Assembly (NCBI GenBank): GCA_030407315.1
Contig: JALQPE010000704.1
Span: 1 to 64,000, forward strand
DNA length: 64,000 bases
Source: Asparagopsis taxiformis
Lineage: Eukaryota; Rhodophyta; Florideophyceae; Bonnemaisoniales; Bonnemaisoniaceae
Reading direction: 5' to 3'
The notes under the pieces are model-generated. The model saw nothing but the letters and a program-made list of their open reading frames with translations, had not been told where the DNA came from and made no database searches. Made by a program: the position numbers and the translations under genes. Shown here piece by piece: positions 19,995-31,607 of this stretch. The number at the start of each line of letters is the position of its first letter. Position 1 is the first letter of the stretch.

Positions 19995-21502
19995 TACGTT
20001 GCGACCGCTCGTGGTTGCGTGACGTCAATGACGCGATCTACGTGGATCGTATGGACGCGTTCCTGTGGAAGGGGACGCCCGAGGAACCGCCGTTCATCTC
20101 GGTGGCGTCCGTCTTCGTGTGTCCGCGGACACTTTCCGAAAGGCAACGTGCCGAATGGAAGACTGCTCTTTCGTTGAGCGTCATATCCAAGAGCGTGGTA
20201 TCGTACGATGACCATTTCGCGCTCCGTCACGCGAACGCGGACGATTACCGCGTGTCACACGCGTCGGCTCCGTGGGTCATCCCAAGCGAACTCTACTTCC
20301 CGCCGTTGCCGGAAGTAGTGGAGGAGTTTCCGTACCCCCGTGGGTCGTCCACGTTGCTACCACGCGTGGTGCACTACTTTACCGATGCCGTGAAGGACGC
20401 GCCTGCCCCCGTGAAGTAACGTTTCCTCATGGCCGTGGATATCGAACACGCAGCGATGCTCGCTTGCTCGCTGTTCGTGGAACGTCGTGTGTTCGGGCGC
20501 GCGTGCCTGCTGCCGGAGCCCACGTTGGACTTCCTAGCCGACTACGAGATGCTTCGTGCAATCCCGGTGGTCGGTTCCGACACGTTCGTCTCCGTTACCA
20601 GCGCGTTGGCTGAGGCTCGCGGCGCCCTTGCGTTGGGGCCGGGGTATCGGGTTATACGTCCCGATTACGCAAGCGGCGATAACCAGGAGTTCGTCTCCGT
20701 GCGCAGCGATGGGGCTTACGTGCCGCGGGTCGCTTCCCGTTCCGAACGCCGCCGTGGCAATCGTGCCGGTTATTTCGGCGGCCTCGGGGGCAACGAGCGC
20801 CCCCGAGGGACGCGTTCTGGCCGTCGTGGCCATCAAAACGAAGCGCCGCGTGCGCCGGATCCTCGAGAGGTCGTGCCACGCGAGGCTACGGAAGGGGGCA
20901 ACGTTGCCCAGGTCGTTCGTCCGAATGTGGCCACGCCGGCCGAGCGCGCGCCACGCTTCGTTAGCCTGGACGACCGCGTCTCCGATGAGGATGCCCGTCG
21001 GCTTCTCGGTACGTCGATGGCCGCTCCGCCTCGTGCGGACGGCTGGGTTATTCGTTCCCTCATCTCATCCGTGGCTCGCGCAGCCGAAGAGTTCAGGGCC
21101 CAGACGTTGGACCTGACTGCCCGCTTGGCAACGGAACGCGCGATTTCGGAGCGTCTCGCCGCGGCGACTCGTAGTTACGCGCCGCCCGTTGGCGTTCGTA
21201 ATGAACCGTACGGTTACGCGAGTGGCGGCGGCTTCGGCGACCCCGTCGGGTATGGTCACGCAGCGGCGTACCTGCCACGCGACCCCGCTTCGGCGCGCCC
21301 TTCGGATACGCGCAGTCACGGGACTGCGGATCCTTACGCTAGGGATCCCGCGTCGCGTCGCGAGCGAGCCCCCGTGATCACGCAGACCGTCGATCCGTAT
21401 GCCCCGGGCTTCGTTCAGCCCAGTCGCAGCCGCAGCCACGATAGCCGCGGCGAAGGCCCTGGTCCGTATGACCCTGCGGGCAAGCGTTCTCGTCGCTACT
21501 AG
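19995..21502 (+). pseudogene. Truncated, nonsense-bearing antisense ORF of copy A
   Basis: Homolog of the 742-aa antisense ORF of copy B, from CDRSWLRDVNDAIYVDRMDA to the Arg/Tyr-rich C-terminus (KRSRRY). The first about 240 residues are missing because copy A is truncated here. A TAA at 20417-20419 replaces the GAA present in copy B, splitting the frame, which otherwise continues to TAG at 21502. It is encoded opposite to gag-pol of the same element. Its function is unknown; see the intact copy. Confidence 0.8.
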
Positions 21503-23905
21503 GTCGTTCCTAGGTTAGTTCGTAGGCCACGTCGGCTTTAGCATCGTACTACTTCGTAAACTTCGTTTTGTTTCTTTGCGCAATCGCATGGCTCCGTTGA
21601 GCTTCGTAATTCGCGTTTGGCAGGTCGTCTGCAGCAGGGGAGGGGTTAGCGTTAAGCCCCTCCCCACAATTTTTTTGTTGTGGCGTTTACCCCGTCGGGT
21701 GTCGTATGGCTTACGTAGCCCGTGCTTCGAGTTCGCGGCGGCGCGTGCCCGTTGGCAGGTTCGTAACGCACGCAACTATTCGGCAAAGCGGCGGCTTTTC
21801 ACTGCGAGTGGTACGTTAACCTCGATCGTAGAGCCCGTTGGCGTGCGTATCATTTAGTAACTAACTCGAAAATCGCTTCCGCCGTCGTTTCTCGTTCGGA
21901 TAACCCCGTCGGGTGTCTAATTCCGTTGAGCGTTCGAGCTCTTTGGCGCGTAGCACGTCGGTGCCAATTTTAATTTGCTCCGATGAGCTGAACGACAAAA
22001 TTTGTCGAGCATCAGACTGACTTGCGCGTGGGTCGGTTTGATGTTCTACACCGTGGCGTGTACGCAGCGATTCGTCGCGGTGCGTTGCGGTTCCGTTGAC
22101 GACGTGGTTGCCGGCGGGCTTGGCTTTTCGTATAGCCGTTAACATCGTTAGCGCCGTCACGCTCCTCGTTTCTACGGCTTCACGTTAGCCGGTGGCGCAA
22201 TCGTTGCGCTGGTCCGCTTCGCGTGGCGGCGTCGTTCGCCGCGGCGTCTGTGGAGCGTTTCATTAGCTCGTCCGTTTCGTGGTGCGACGTGCACCTGGGC
22301 ATACGTAATGCTCGCCCTCTACGCCATTGCGTAATTTCGTTTATTGGCGTTGCGGACCCGACGGGGACGCGATTGACGAAGTCGTTTCCCATGCCCGCGG
22401 GCGTTTGAGGCTACTACGTGAGCCAGCCTTTCGTCGGCTCGTTGCCTTCAGCTGTGCCGTTTACGTTGGCTACCAGCTTGTACGCCGTCGCGTATTCATA
22501 TTTCCCTATAAGAAAAGGAATATGTACCCCTGATATGCTTTAGATGAACCAATGATGTACGTGATATCTCTACTGTACGCAAGAGATACTTCGCTGATGT
22601 CCGGGAGATGAGCGTATGGGCATCTGCCGTCCATCATTGGTGTATCGCTATGCGGCCATCAGCTGAAGAGCAAATGATCCTTATCCGTACATCAGAGGAA
22701 CACCATGCATGTCATAGGTTCATCATGCGGCAATCTTTGGTACATCTTTAAGGCTTACTGGGTTTCGTTTCGTGCGTTCGACCCGTCGGCGTGCGTCTTT
22801 ATCGTTAGCGACATCCGCGTACGCGCTCGTATCCTGTCCGACGTGGCCGGTGGCGCGTGCGCCTTCGAATGCGAACGAGGTTGAAGCTTCGTTAGCTTTC
22901 TCGTTTGCGGCGCGGACGTGCGCGTCTTAGTCTTCGTGACCGTACGTGGTCAACCACCCCTTTCGGGTTTGCTCGTGCGTTTCGACTAGCCGGCGGGCTT
23001 TTCGCTTTCGCGCGTCATTCGTTATGCCCGCGTGGCAGGACACCGTTGTGTCGTTCCGTGGTTGCCGTACGTGGCTACCGTGTTCGGCGTCGTGCCTCAC
23101 GATGGCGATACGGTTCGCCGTCTGTTGTCGCGGCCTCGTTGGCTCGTCGTTCGCACGCTTTACTCGCGCGCTTCGTGCGCTGAGATCCGTTGGTCTTGTT
23201 CGTCGGCTAGCGTATAGCTTCGCTCCGCTTCGTGCGTGGAGTTTCGTAATGAGGCCGTTGCCATCTTCGTTGGGGACGCGTCCGTTCTACGTCGTTTCTC
23301 CGCCTTCCGGCGTCACGTTGCCGTTAGCTCGCGAGCTGTTGGCGTTGACCTCGTTGGTCGATGCGACTCGTTGACAGCGGCTGTCCACGGGGACGTACGA
23401 TGGCTCACGTGACATGCCAAAATTACGAAATTTTCGGGGCACGCGTGTCCCGAGATTTGGCTAGATTAGCGCACTGTAATCGGCCCGATTTTTCGTACCG
23501 TGCGTCCATGGCCCGCTGGCCCTATCATAATTTTTCGCGCGAAAAATCTGACGTGTTGTCCGTCCGTGGCCCGTGGTGTCGTCACCTTTGCCCGTGGGAC
23601 GGTCAACACTGTCGAGCCAGTCGTGGCTCTTCACATCGTGTGAATCGTCCGCGCGTGGACTCGTCGTCCAATCTTTCGTTGGCGCCCGTGCCTCCACCAA
23701 CGTATGGTGTCGAAAAAGAAAAGAGCGACGGCTATAGCACGCATCGCGCCCCCCCCCAACGCAAGGGTGGACGTCCCGGCCACTCGTTGTGCCTTCGCTT
23801 CTCGTTCGTGCGGCTCGTCGCCTTCGTTTGTTGCATCGTGCAACGTCGCGCACGCGTGCGCTTAACCCGACGCTCGTGTGCGTTTTCGGGGGCCGTCGTG
23901 GCCTT
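21503..23905. other. Convergent noncoding region of copy A
   Basis: About 2.4 kb between the 3' ends of the antisense ORF and of pol. No long frame is conserved with copy B. It contains about 470 bp absent from B. The inner AT-richer part of that segment (about 22505-22748) has a short inverted pair, ACCAATGATG at 22548-22557 and CATCATTGGT at 22632-22641, suggesting a small inserted element. Confidence 0.5.
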
Positions 23906-26900
23906 TCACGTTGTTGCTCGTCGCACGCGTGCGAAGTATCGAGAGACGCTCTCTTCAGATACGTTCCGGCGGGGCTCCCACGTAGGGTTACGATACCCGA
24001 CCCACTTCACGAGGAAGTCTAGGGTGCCGTCATCGTTCACACGGTGGTTGAGTAGGTCGTCTACTACATACGCCGGGCCGTCGCGGTTCTTGTCGAGGTC
24101 TGCCTCGGTGGCATCATATGGCTCCGGCGGGGGCGCGTTCGCAGGCGTTGGCGCGTACGCGACGCGGTCCGAGTTGACACGTTCAACTACGTCTCCTCGT
24201 TGGATGACGAACGTCCGTACGTCGTTACGTAGTACGCGGAACGGTCCCAACGCGTGGTTTCCGAGCTTCGTGCCCTTCGTGGTCCCGTCCGTCGGGTCGA
24301 TGAATACGTATTCTCCCGCGCGGATGTTTCGATTCGAGACACGGACTCGTTTGTCGAAATTTCGTTTATAACGTGCCTGCGCGGCCTTCAGCGTTCGATA
24401 CGCGTTGTCCATCTTTGTGGCGAGCTCACGAACGTAAGTGGCTCGCCCTCCCCCGTCGGGTAGTTCGCGGTTCGTTACCGACGTGTGTAGCGCCAACGGT
24501 GGCGGTGGATTCGTGAGAATCAAATCGAAGGGCGTCGTGCCCGTGCTCGAATGCACATGCGTGTTGTACGCAAACGTTAACGCCGATGCGTATCGATCCC
24601 AGTCGTTCTGGTTTTCGTTCACGTAATTGCGTAGCATCGCCAGGATCGTCCTGTTGTAGCGCTCCACCTGCCCGTTCGTTTGGGGGTGGTACGTCGACGT
24701 AAAGACGTTCGTCACGCCGATTTCGTTGCAGACGCGCTGGAAAAACTTAGCAGCGAACTGCTTTCCGTTGTCGCTTATGAGCGTCCGTGGGGGTCCATAC
24801 GAGAAGACCCACGCGTTGACGAACGCACTCGCCACGTTGGCGGAATCGATATTACGTAGAGGTACGACTCTAGTCAGCTTCGTGAAGCGGTCCGTTATCA
24901 CGAGAATAAATCGGTTGCCACGCGTGGTCTTCGTCAGCGGACCTAGTATGTCGATACATAGGTCTCGCAACGGCTCCGTAGCCGGAAATAAACGTAGCGG
25001 GTTCGTCCGTTTGCGAAGCTTCACGCGGTTCTTCGCACATCCGACGCAGTTTCGTACCGTTGCGTGGATGTCGGCGGCCATCGCGGGCCAGTAGTACGTC
25101 CTCCGTAGGGTGTAGTACATACGCGTTTGCCCGGGGTGTCCAGCGAGGACGTGGTGGTGCGTTAACTCCAGCAGCCGCGGCCGTAACGAAGCCGGCACAA
25201 CGATTTGTGTACGTTCCTCGTCGTGAGGGTTCCGGCGTCGGAGTAAGCCATCGTGGCCTTCGAAGAATGCAGCGTCCTGCGTGTCGGACTGTCGTGTCAG
25301 TATCGTTTGACAGAACGCGTCCTCGCGTTGAGCTTCGATAAGTTCGTCCCTCGTAATGGGAAGCTGAACGTCAGCTGGTGGCACGCGTGCCGAATCGTCT
25401 TCAGCAGCGCGCTGTTCGTCGAGGAAATCCGGTTCCTCGTCAAGAACGTCATCGAGCGACGCGTCGTGGTTGAACTCGAGTTCATCGTGGCCAGCCGTCG
25501 TGGCTGGTGTTTGTTCGTCACGAGTCTCGTTCGACGGGTGGTCGTGACCCCTGGCATTCGTTTCCTTCTTACGTGCGCACGTCGATCGTCCTTGCCCATT
25601 TCGTGTGGGTTGTCGCCGACTGCGAGTCGTCACGAGGACCGCGTCCCCGTACGATGGTACGTCATCGTCGACGGGTCGACCGTCGTCATACGTAGATATC
25701 ACACGTGATAAAGCGTCAGGTAACTGGTGCACGTGCCCAGGCCTGTACGTAACTTCGAAATCGAATTCGGCAACGCGTAGCCTCCATCGTAGTAGTCGTC
25801 CGGACGCGTCCGTCAGCGTCATCAGCCAACGTAAGGCTTCGTGGTCCGTACGTACGGTAAATCGTTGACCCTCTACGTAGGGTCGGAGCGACGTTATCGC
25901 CCAAACGACGGAGTAACACTCGCGCTCCGTTGCCGAGTAACCGCGTTCGGTTTCGTTGAGGGTCTTCGACCAGTACCCAATCGGCACCCATTCGTTGTGT
26001 TTATCTTCGTTCTGCTGCTGGAGCAACGTAGCTCCCAGCTGATACGCCGACGCGTCGGTATCGATCATGAACGGACGTCCCGCCTTCGGAAGGTGCAATA
26101 CTGGTGGCGACACCAGTATTGTCTTCAACGTTTCGAACGCATTCGTTTGCGCGTCCGTTGGGTTCGTCCAATCGGGGGAAGCGTCCTTCTTCAACATCGT
26201 GTTGAGTGGCCGAGCGATCTCGGCATACGCCTTTACGAAACGGCGGTAAACGTTGGCCGCGCCCAAAAACGATCGACATTGCGTCTTGTCTCGCGGGAAC
26301 GTAGCCGTACGAAAGGCTTCCTTGTTCCGTGCTGCGACGTGCAGCTTCCCTGGGGTAATCACGTGCCCCAGGTAGTCAACTCGTGGTTGAAAGAACGAGC
26401 ACTTCGTGAGCTTTAACGTTACTCCCGCTGCGCGTAGCAGGGAAAGCACCTGGTCAACGTGACCCAGGTGAGACTCGAGGTCTTTCGAAAAGACGATTAC
26501 GTCGTCTAAGTAAACAAGGCACGATTGCCAACGTACTCCGGAGAGGATTATGTCCAACGTCCGCTGAAACGTAGCGGGGGCATTTCGTAGCCCGAACGGC
26601 ATTCGCACGTAGCGATACGTTCCCATGAAAGACGTAAACGTTGTCTTATCACGGTCCTCGGCGGAGACGGGCACTTGCCAGTAACCGGCGTTACAGTCGA
26701 GTGTCGTGAAGATGGCGGCATCGCCCAACGAATCAAGGCAGTCTTCCATACGAGGAAGTGGATACGAGTCAGCGATCGTTTTCGCGTTCAAACGTCTGTA
26801 GTCGACACAGAAACGTAAGGATCCGTCCTTCTTCGGCACCAACACGATTGGTGACGCCCATTCGCTGGACGCGGGTTCGAAAACCCCTTCGTTGAGCATC

Positions 26901-28494
26901 TTCGTGATCTGCTCCTCGGCTATCGTACGTAGAGCCGGACCCTGTCGATAGGGCATTGAACGTATGGGCCGCGTGCCCGGTTCGAGTTCGATTCGATGCT
27001 CCGTAGCATTGATTTCGCCGAGCCGTCCGCTCGTCCACATTGACGAATGTGTGGCTAGCATCTCGTTGATGCGCCTTCGCAAATCCTCGTCGTCGAGGTG
27101 CGACAAATCGATTGTCGACTGCCAATTCGTGACGGGGTCGTTCCCCTTTTCGTTGACCAACGGGTCTGGCGTTTCGTCGCCAAACCCGTTCGTAGTTGTC
27201 CGCGTCGTCGCGTCGACTAGCGGTAGGTTGAAAACCTTCGCGAGGGCTTCGCCGCCCTCACGCTTGAGTGGGACGATTCCCAACGGGGAGCGTACCGCGT
27301 ACGTAATCGTCGCGCCTTTCGGCAATTCGCGGTCCTTCTTCGTGAAGTTCGACATGATGATAGAGAACGTCTCTCTCGGTCCTACGTCGACCACTCCGTT
27401 GGCCATGCGCAGCCCATGCCGGAATTGCACCGACGCTTTCGGTTCGAGGAACACGAGTCCGGTCGCGTCCGTCGTCACGTTGACGGTCCGTTGTGACATT
27501 GCCGGTACACGCATGTACTTCGTCAGGCGAACCGAGAACGTTCGGCTCGGCCGATTCGAGGCCGCGTTACGCTCGCGGCGTTTCGGGGGCTCCACGTTTG
27601 GATTCGTCTCTTCCCCCTCCTCGTACGGAGTCTCCGTATCGCCCTCCGCGATAATGGGTATCGTATCCCCTCGATGGAGGTCGATTGTCTGCGCTCGACA
27701 GCGTATAGCATCGACATGCCTCGACATGAACGACGTGCCCATTATGACGGGAACAGCCAGCGTATTGGCTACGAAGAATTTTACGCGGAACAGCGAGTTC
27801 CCAAGCCTGACACGAAGCAGGAGGGCGCCTTCGATAGGCAAACGTCGCCCGTTGGCGTCTCCGAGCTTCGGTAGCTCTTCGTCACGTAGACAGCGGTCGA
27901 CCCAGTCGTAGGGTAGTAAACTTGTTCGTATCAAGTTGTGCCGCTGCACGTATCCATCGCGATGGTAATCGCCCTCATCACGTTGAGGTCTAGTCCGATC
28001 GTTCCGGATACGATATAATGCTTCGACGCAAGTAGGCATGTATGCCCGTCGAGGACCAACGGTTCGGTCCTGACCGGCGCGCGGTCTACGTCTTCGCTAG
28101 CGATTCGTCGCTTCACCGTATGAGCCCGTATGGCTTCTTTTGCGTCGACACGCTTCGTATAAGCCGCGTGCTTGGCTTTCTCGCGCTCGGAAGCGTTGTG
28201 CTTCCGGGTAGCGCGTCTCGCTCGTCTGCGAGACTTCCTCTTCGTGTGAGGTTCGTCCGTCCCGTCGGACTTCGTTTCTTCCCCCACGTCGGGTATCGCT
28301 TGACTCGAGTTGGCCTTCGCGGCCGTGAGCTTTTCGTAACTCTCGTTCATTGGTGAGCCTGCGGAGGACCAATCATCGACGTCGGTCGTCCCCCTTTTAC
28401 GTAAGGGTTCAGGCGATGTGGGTGGCTCGTGACCTACATCGCCTGGTCGTTTTCCGGCGCGAGGCCGTTCGACACGTCGTCGTCGTGAGCCCAC
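23906..28494 (-). pseudogene. Pol of copy A, frameshifted near the protease site
   Basis: Two overlapping frames, 27931-28494 and 23906-28039, correspond to the single 1529-codon Pol of copy B. One A is missing at about 27939 just after the protease box (DTCSG), which shifts the frame. Downstream the RT (YLDD), RNase H, integrase (HHCC, D, D, E) and chromodomain (YVVDDLLNH to NPTWEPRRNV) are all open to TGA at 23906. It would not yield full-length Pol. Confidence 0.9.
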
Positions 28495-30895
28495 GAAGCT
28501 CGTTCGTCATCGTGACTCGTTTCCACCTCGAGGGGTGTTTCGTCAGCGGAAGTCGTCACGTAGACTCCGCTGCGGCCATTACGCTGGCCATTTCGTTCGT
28601 TCGCCCACGGGCGGGGGTGACGTTGGTCATTACGAAAGTCGCCGCGGCGCCTGTCGAAGGGCCTTCCCCCGTCACGATTGGGGTTTCGGAGTACCGTAGG
28701 CGGCGTGCCATACCTCCGCGAGGTCACGTTCCCTCGCTCATCAGGTCGTTCCTGGTTACGTTTGGCCATTCGTTGGCGGAAGTACTCAGCCTGACGTGGG
28801 TTGCTCTTCACGTGGAAGAGGTAGTACTTGTACGCGAAAAAGATCCGTTGATCTGGCGTCAGACGCGGACACGTAAACGTCGAGTGGCCATCTTCGCGGC
28901 ATGACCAACACGACAGCGTCCAGTAATCATTCGGGATTACGGAGTGAGCCAATTGCGTCTGCTCGCTCGTGAGCTTCGGCACGTCCTCGCATGGACGGTT
29001 CAATCGAGCTTCGAGCTCGTCCGGCTTTTCGTTTGCCGTTTTCGTATCGTTGGGCGGCGGCCCGTTCGTAAAGAGGATCGCCTCCAAATTCTCGGCAACG
29101 TGAGCCGCAGCGAGCGATACGTCGTCATCGTCCCTCGTGGGGATGTTCGGGTTACCATCGTGGTAACTGGGCTCGCTAGCCCGTTCATTACGTAAGTACG
29201 CGGACTCATCGTAGTCCGCGAACTTCCTCGACTCGTGGTCGGAAATAGCCAACGTAGGCTTCACCGGAAACCGCACTTTCGGTTTCGCGGCTGACGCGAC
29301 AGCTGCCGCACGTGCACGGAAGGTCGTTCCTTCGGCCGTCGCCAATCGTCTCACAACGGTGAGGTCGTTCCTCTCTCGTTCGGGGAGTGACCGGAGTCGT
29401 TCCGTCACGGCTGCCCGCGTCGAGGGCAGTAAACCACGTACGTAGTGGTGAACGAGGAGTCGGTCCGTAAACACGTAGTTGCACGCCCGCGTGGCGGTGT
29501 CGAGTCTATCAGCGTACTGATTCTCGTCCTCGTTAGGACTCTGCGTGATCATCGTGACCTTTTCGTAGGCCTCCTGCAGCACGTCGTCTTGCAGGTATCG
29601 TTTGATCAACGCGTTGATCACGTGAGGCCACGAGCACCTCTTCGTCGGATCAGTCGTGATCACACCAGTCGTACACTGGGAATCGTAGAACCGTCGGGCG
29701 TCCCCTTCGAGGAAGAAGTGCAGCGCACGTACTGCCACTCCCTCGCACACTCCGAGTGTGCTGAACCCATCACGTATTTGGGCGAGGAATCCGAGCAACG
29801 TAATCGGATTCCGGCCGGAGAACGGCCTTAACGTAGGGAAAAGTCTCTCCAGCTCACGTTTGAGCTTATGTACGCTTTGACTCTCGTTCACGTAGAGATG
29901 TTCACGTACATCGTTAAGTCGGTACATGCGGTACGACACCACGTTCGCAAATGCGTCGAGCATTGTCGTGTGCTCTGCCAACGCGTGGCAAACGGGTCCG
30001 AGGGCGTTCCCTGGTAAGCGTACCGCGTCGGCACGTTCGTTTTCGTGGACTCGCGTGTCCGTCGTGCCGAACGTACCCAGCCACGGAATGTACGTTTCAC
30101 GTGGCGGGGGAGCTCTCGTATCGAATTGCGCAGCTCGTGCTGCGTCCGCCGACCGCGCGTGGTCTGGCGTATCGTTAAAACGCAATTGCCTTTGTGGCGT
30201 CTCGTTGGGGCTGGCGATGGCTCGTTGCGCTGTCGCCCCCCTTCCGTACGTGGTCGGGGTCGTCGGACCGGGTGTTGGTGGGTATCCTCCCGGAACGGCC
30301 GGGGAGGATTGCGAGTTATAGGCGCGCGAGCCTTCTCCGTAATTCGGATCGCTTCCGCTCGGCGGAGCGGAACGTCCGGCGACTATTTCGTTGAATACTA
30401 CGACAAACGAGTCTAGTCTTCCCTCCACGGCGGAGAGGCGGTTTCGTAAATCTTCGTTTTCCCGTTCGAGGGTCGCTGAGCGTTCACGTAACGCAAGAGC
30501 TTCGCGCTCCGAGACTCCGAGACTCCGAGTCTCTGCCTTACGGCTTCGTCGACGGCCGCGTCGCTCGCCCTTTCGATGTGACCTCGAAGGTCTTCGTACA
30601 CTACACGTAGTGCCGTGGGAGTCACGTTCCCTTCGTTGAGCTGACCGCGCGTTGCGGGGTCCATACTCACGGACTCAAACGGGCTTACCGTACGTGGTAG
30701 CTGGCCGATCGCCTCGATATCCGGCGGGATAGATCGATCGGTCGCGAAGATCGCTTCTGCTGACAAGGCCACGTCGGCTTCGGCGTCCGCTGACGTTGGC
30801 AACGGTTGCCTGGGCGACGCGCTGGAATTCGACACAGCGTAATTCATAGACCGTCGTCTGTAGCACGTAGCTTTCGTTAACGTAAAAGAGCTCAA
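28434..30895 (-). pseudogene. Gag of copy A, frameshifted by an 8-bp duplication
   Basis: The N-terminal part is in the 30413-30895 frame (initiator ATG of MNYAVSNSSAS at 30848) and the rest in the 28434-30428 frame. The break is a tandem GAGACTCC duplication (30511-30518 and 30519-30526) absent from copy B. The CCHC knuckle (CWSCREDGHSTFTC) is preserved. The heptamer equivalent to the copy B slip site reads GGAAAAC here. Confidence 0.9.
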
Positions 30896-31607
30896 CCTCG
30901 TTGGTTGTCGTTATGCTCGTAGCAACTTCTAGGTCGGAAGACCAGTGTGGAACGATAGTTCGGTGACGAAGTAGCTGGTACGAGCTACGGACACGCTGTC
31001 CTTAACAAAACGAACGAACAGTCCACCCGCTGGTGTTTGACTGTATGTTAGGTAGAACGGTAGAGATAGGTTAGCGAGTAGACACGAGCGTCACGACGCA
31101 ACAATCCACGCGAGGATTACGTTCGGTAAACGAGGTGGCACGTCACCGGAGGCGCTCTCAACCCAAGCCCGGAGGCACTACACGCAATCAGCCTTACGTG
31201 CGGCGATGGGTAGGGAGTACGCAGCTCGACGGAGACGAAGCCTCGCTAGGCAAAACGTAAACGTAAAACGTAGAAGTCAGTCGTAGACTAGAGCCGTTGC
31301 TCGTTCGATGAATTGTCCCCTTTCCCTCCCGGCACGATGCCAATACCTATATGGCCACGATGGCATCGCTTTACAGTGTAAACACTGCTCGTAACGTCCC
31401 CGAATGGGAAGGGACCTTGTGGGTCGCACGTAGGGACCCGTTGGTCCGTTGGCCGTTGCCAGTACGTTCGTTGCACACGTGTGCCGGTTGCGCGCGCGCA
31501 TGCGCCAGCAATGTTCGTGCATTGCTGTCGCCGGTCGTGTCCGCCGAAATTCGAATTCCGCGGAAAACGTAAATATTTGCAATTTCGGAATTGCCACGTA
31601 TACTACA
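30896..31607 (-). other. LTR and leader region of copy A
   Basis: About 710 bp upstream of gag on the minus strand, nearly collinear with 49150-49916 of copy B. It begins with TG at the element terminus. The inner limit of the LTR and the primer-binding site cannot be fixed because no second LTR is present for comparison. Confidence 0.6.

Larger units (their letters stand above)
19995..31607 (-). mobile_element. Large chromovirus, copy A (decayed, inverted relative to copy B)
   Basis: About 11.6 kb homologous to copy B (49150-61064) in the opposite orientation. The outer end at 31607 reads TGTAGTATACGTGG on the minus strand, the same terminus as copy B. The other end is truncated: homology stops at about 19995, inside the antisense ORF. 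Decay relative to B includes an 8-bp duplication in gag (30511-30526), a 1-bp deletion in pol (about 27939), a changed slip heptamer (28449-28455) and a nonsense codon in the antisense ORF (20417-20419). A also has about 470 bp (about 22505-22974) absent from B. No second LTR is visible. Confidence 0.85.

Noticed and set aside
26964..27911. 315-aa plus-strand ORF, also present in copy B as 52846-53793 minus
   Set aside because: It lies exactly antisense to pol in both copies and has the biased composition of a shadow frame. Its conservation follows from the copy relationship.
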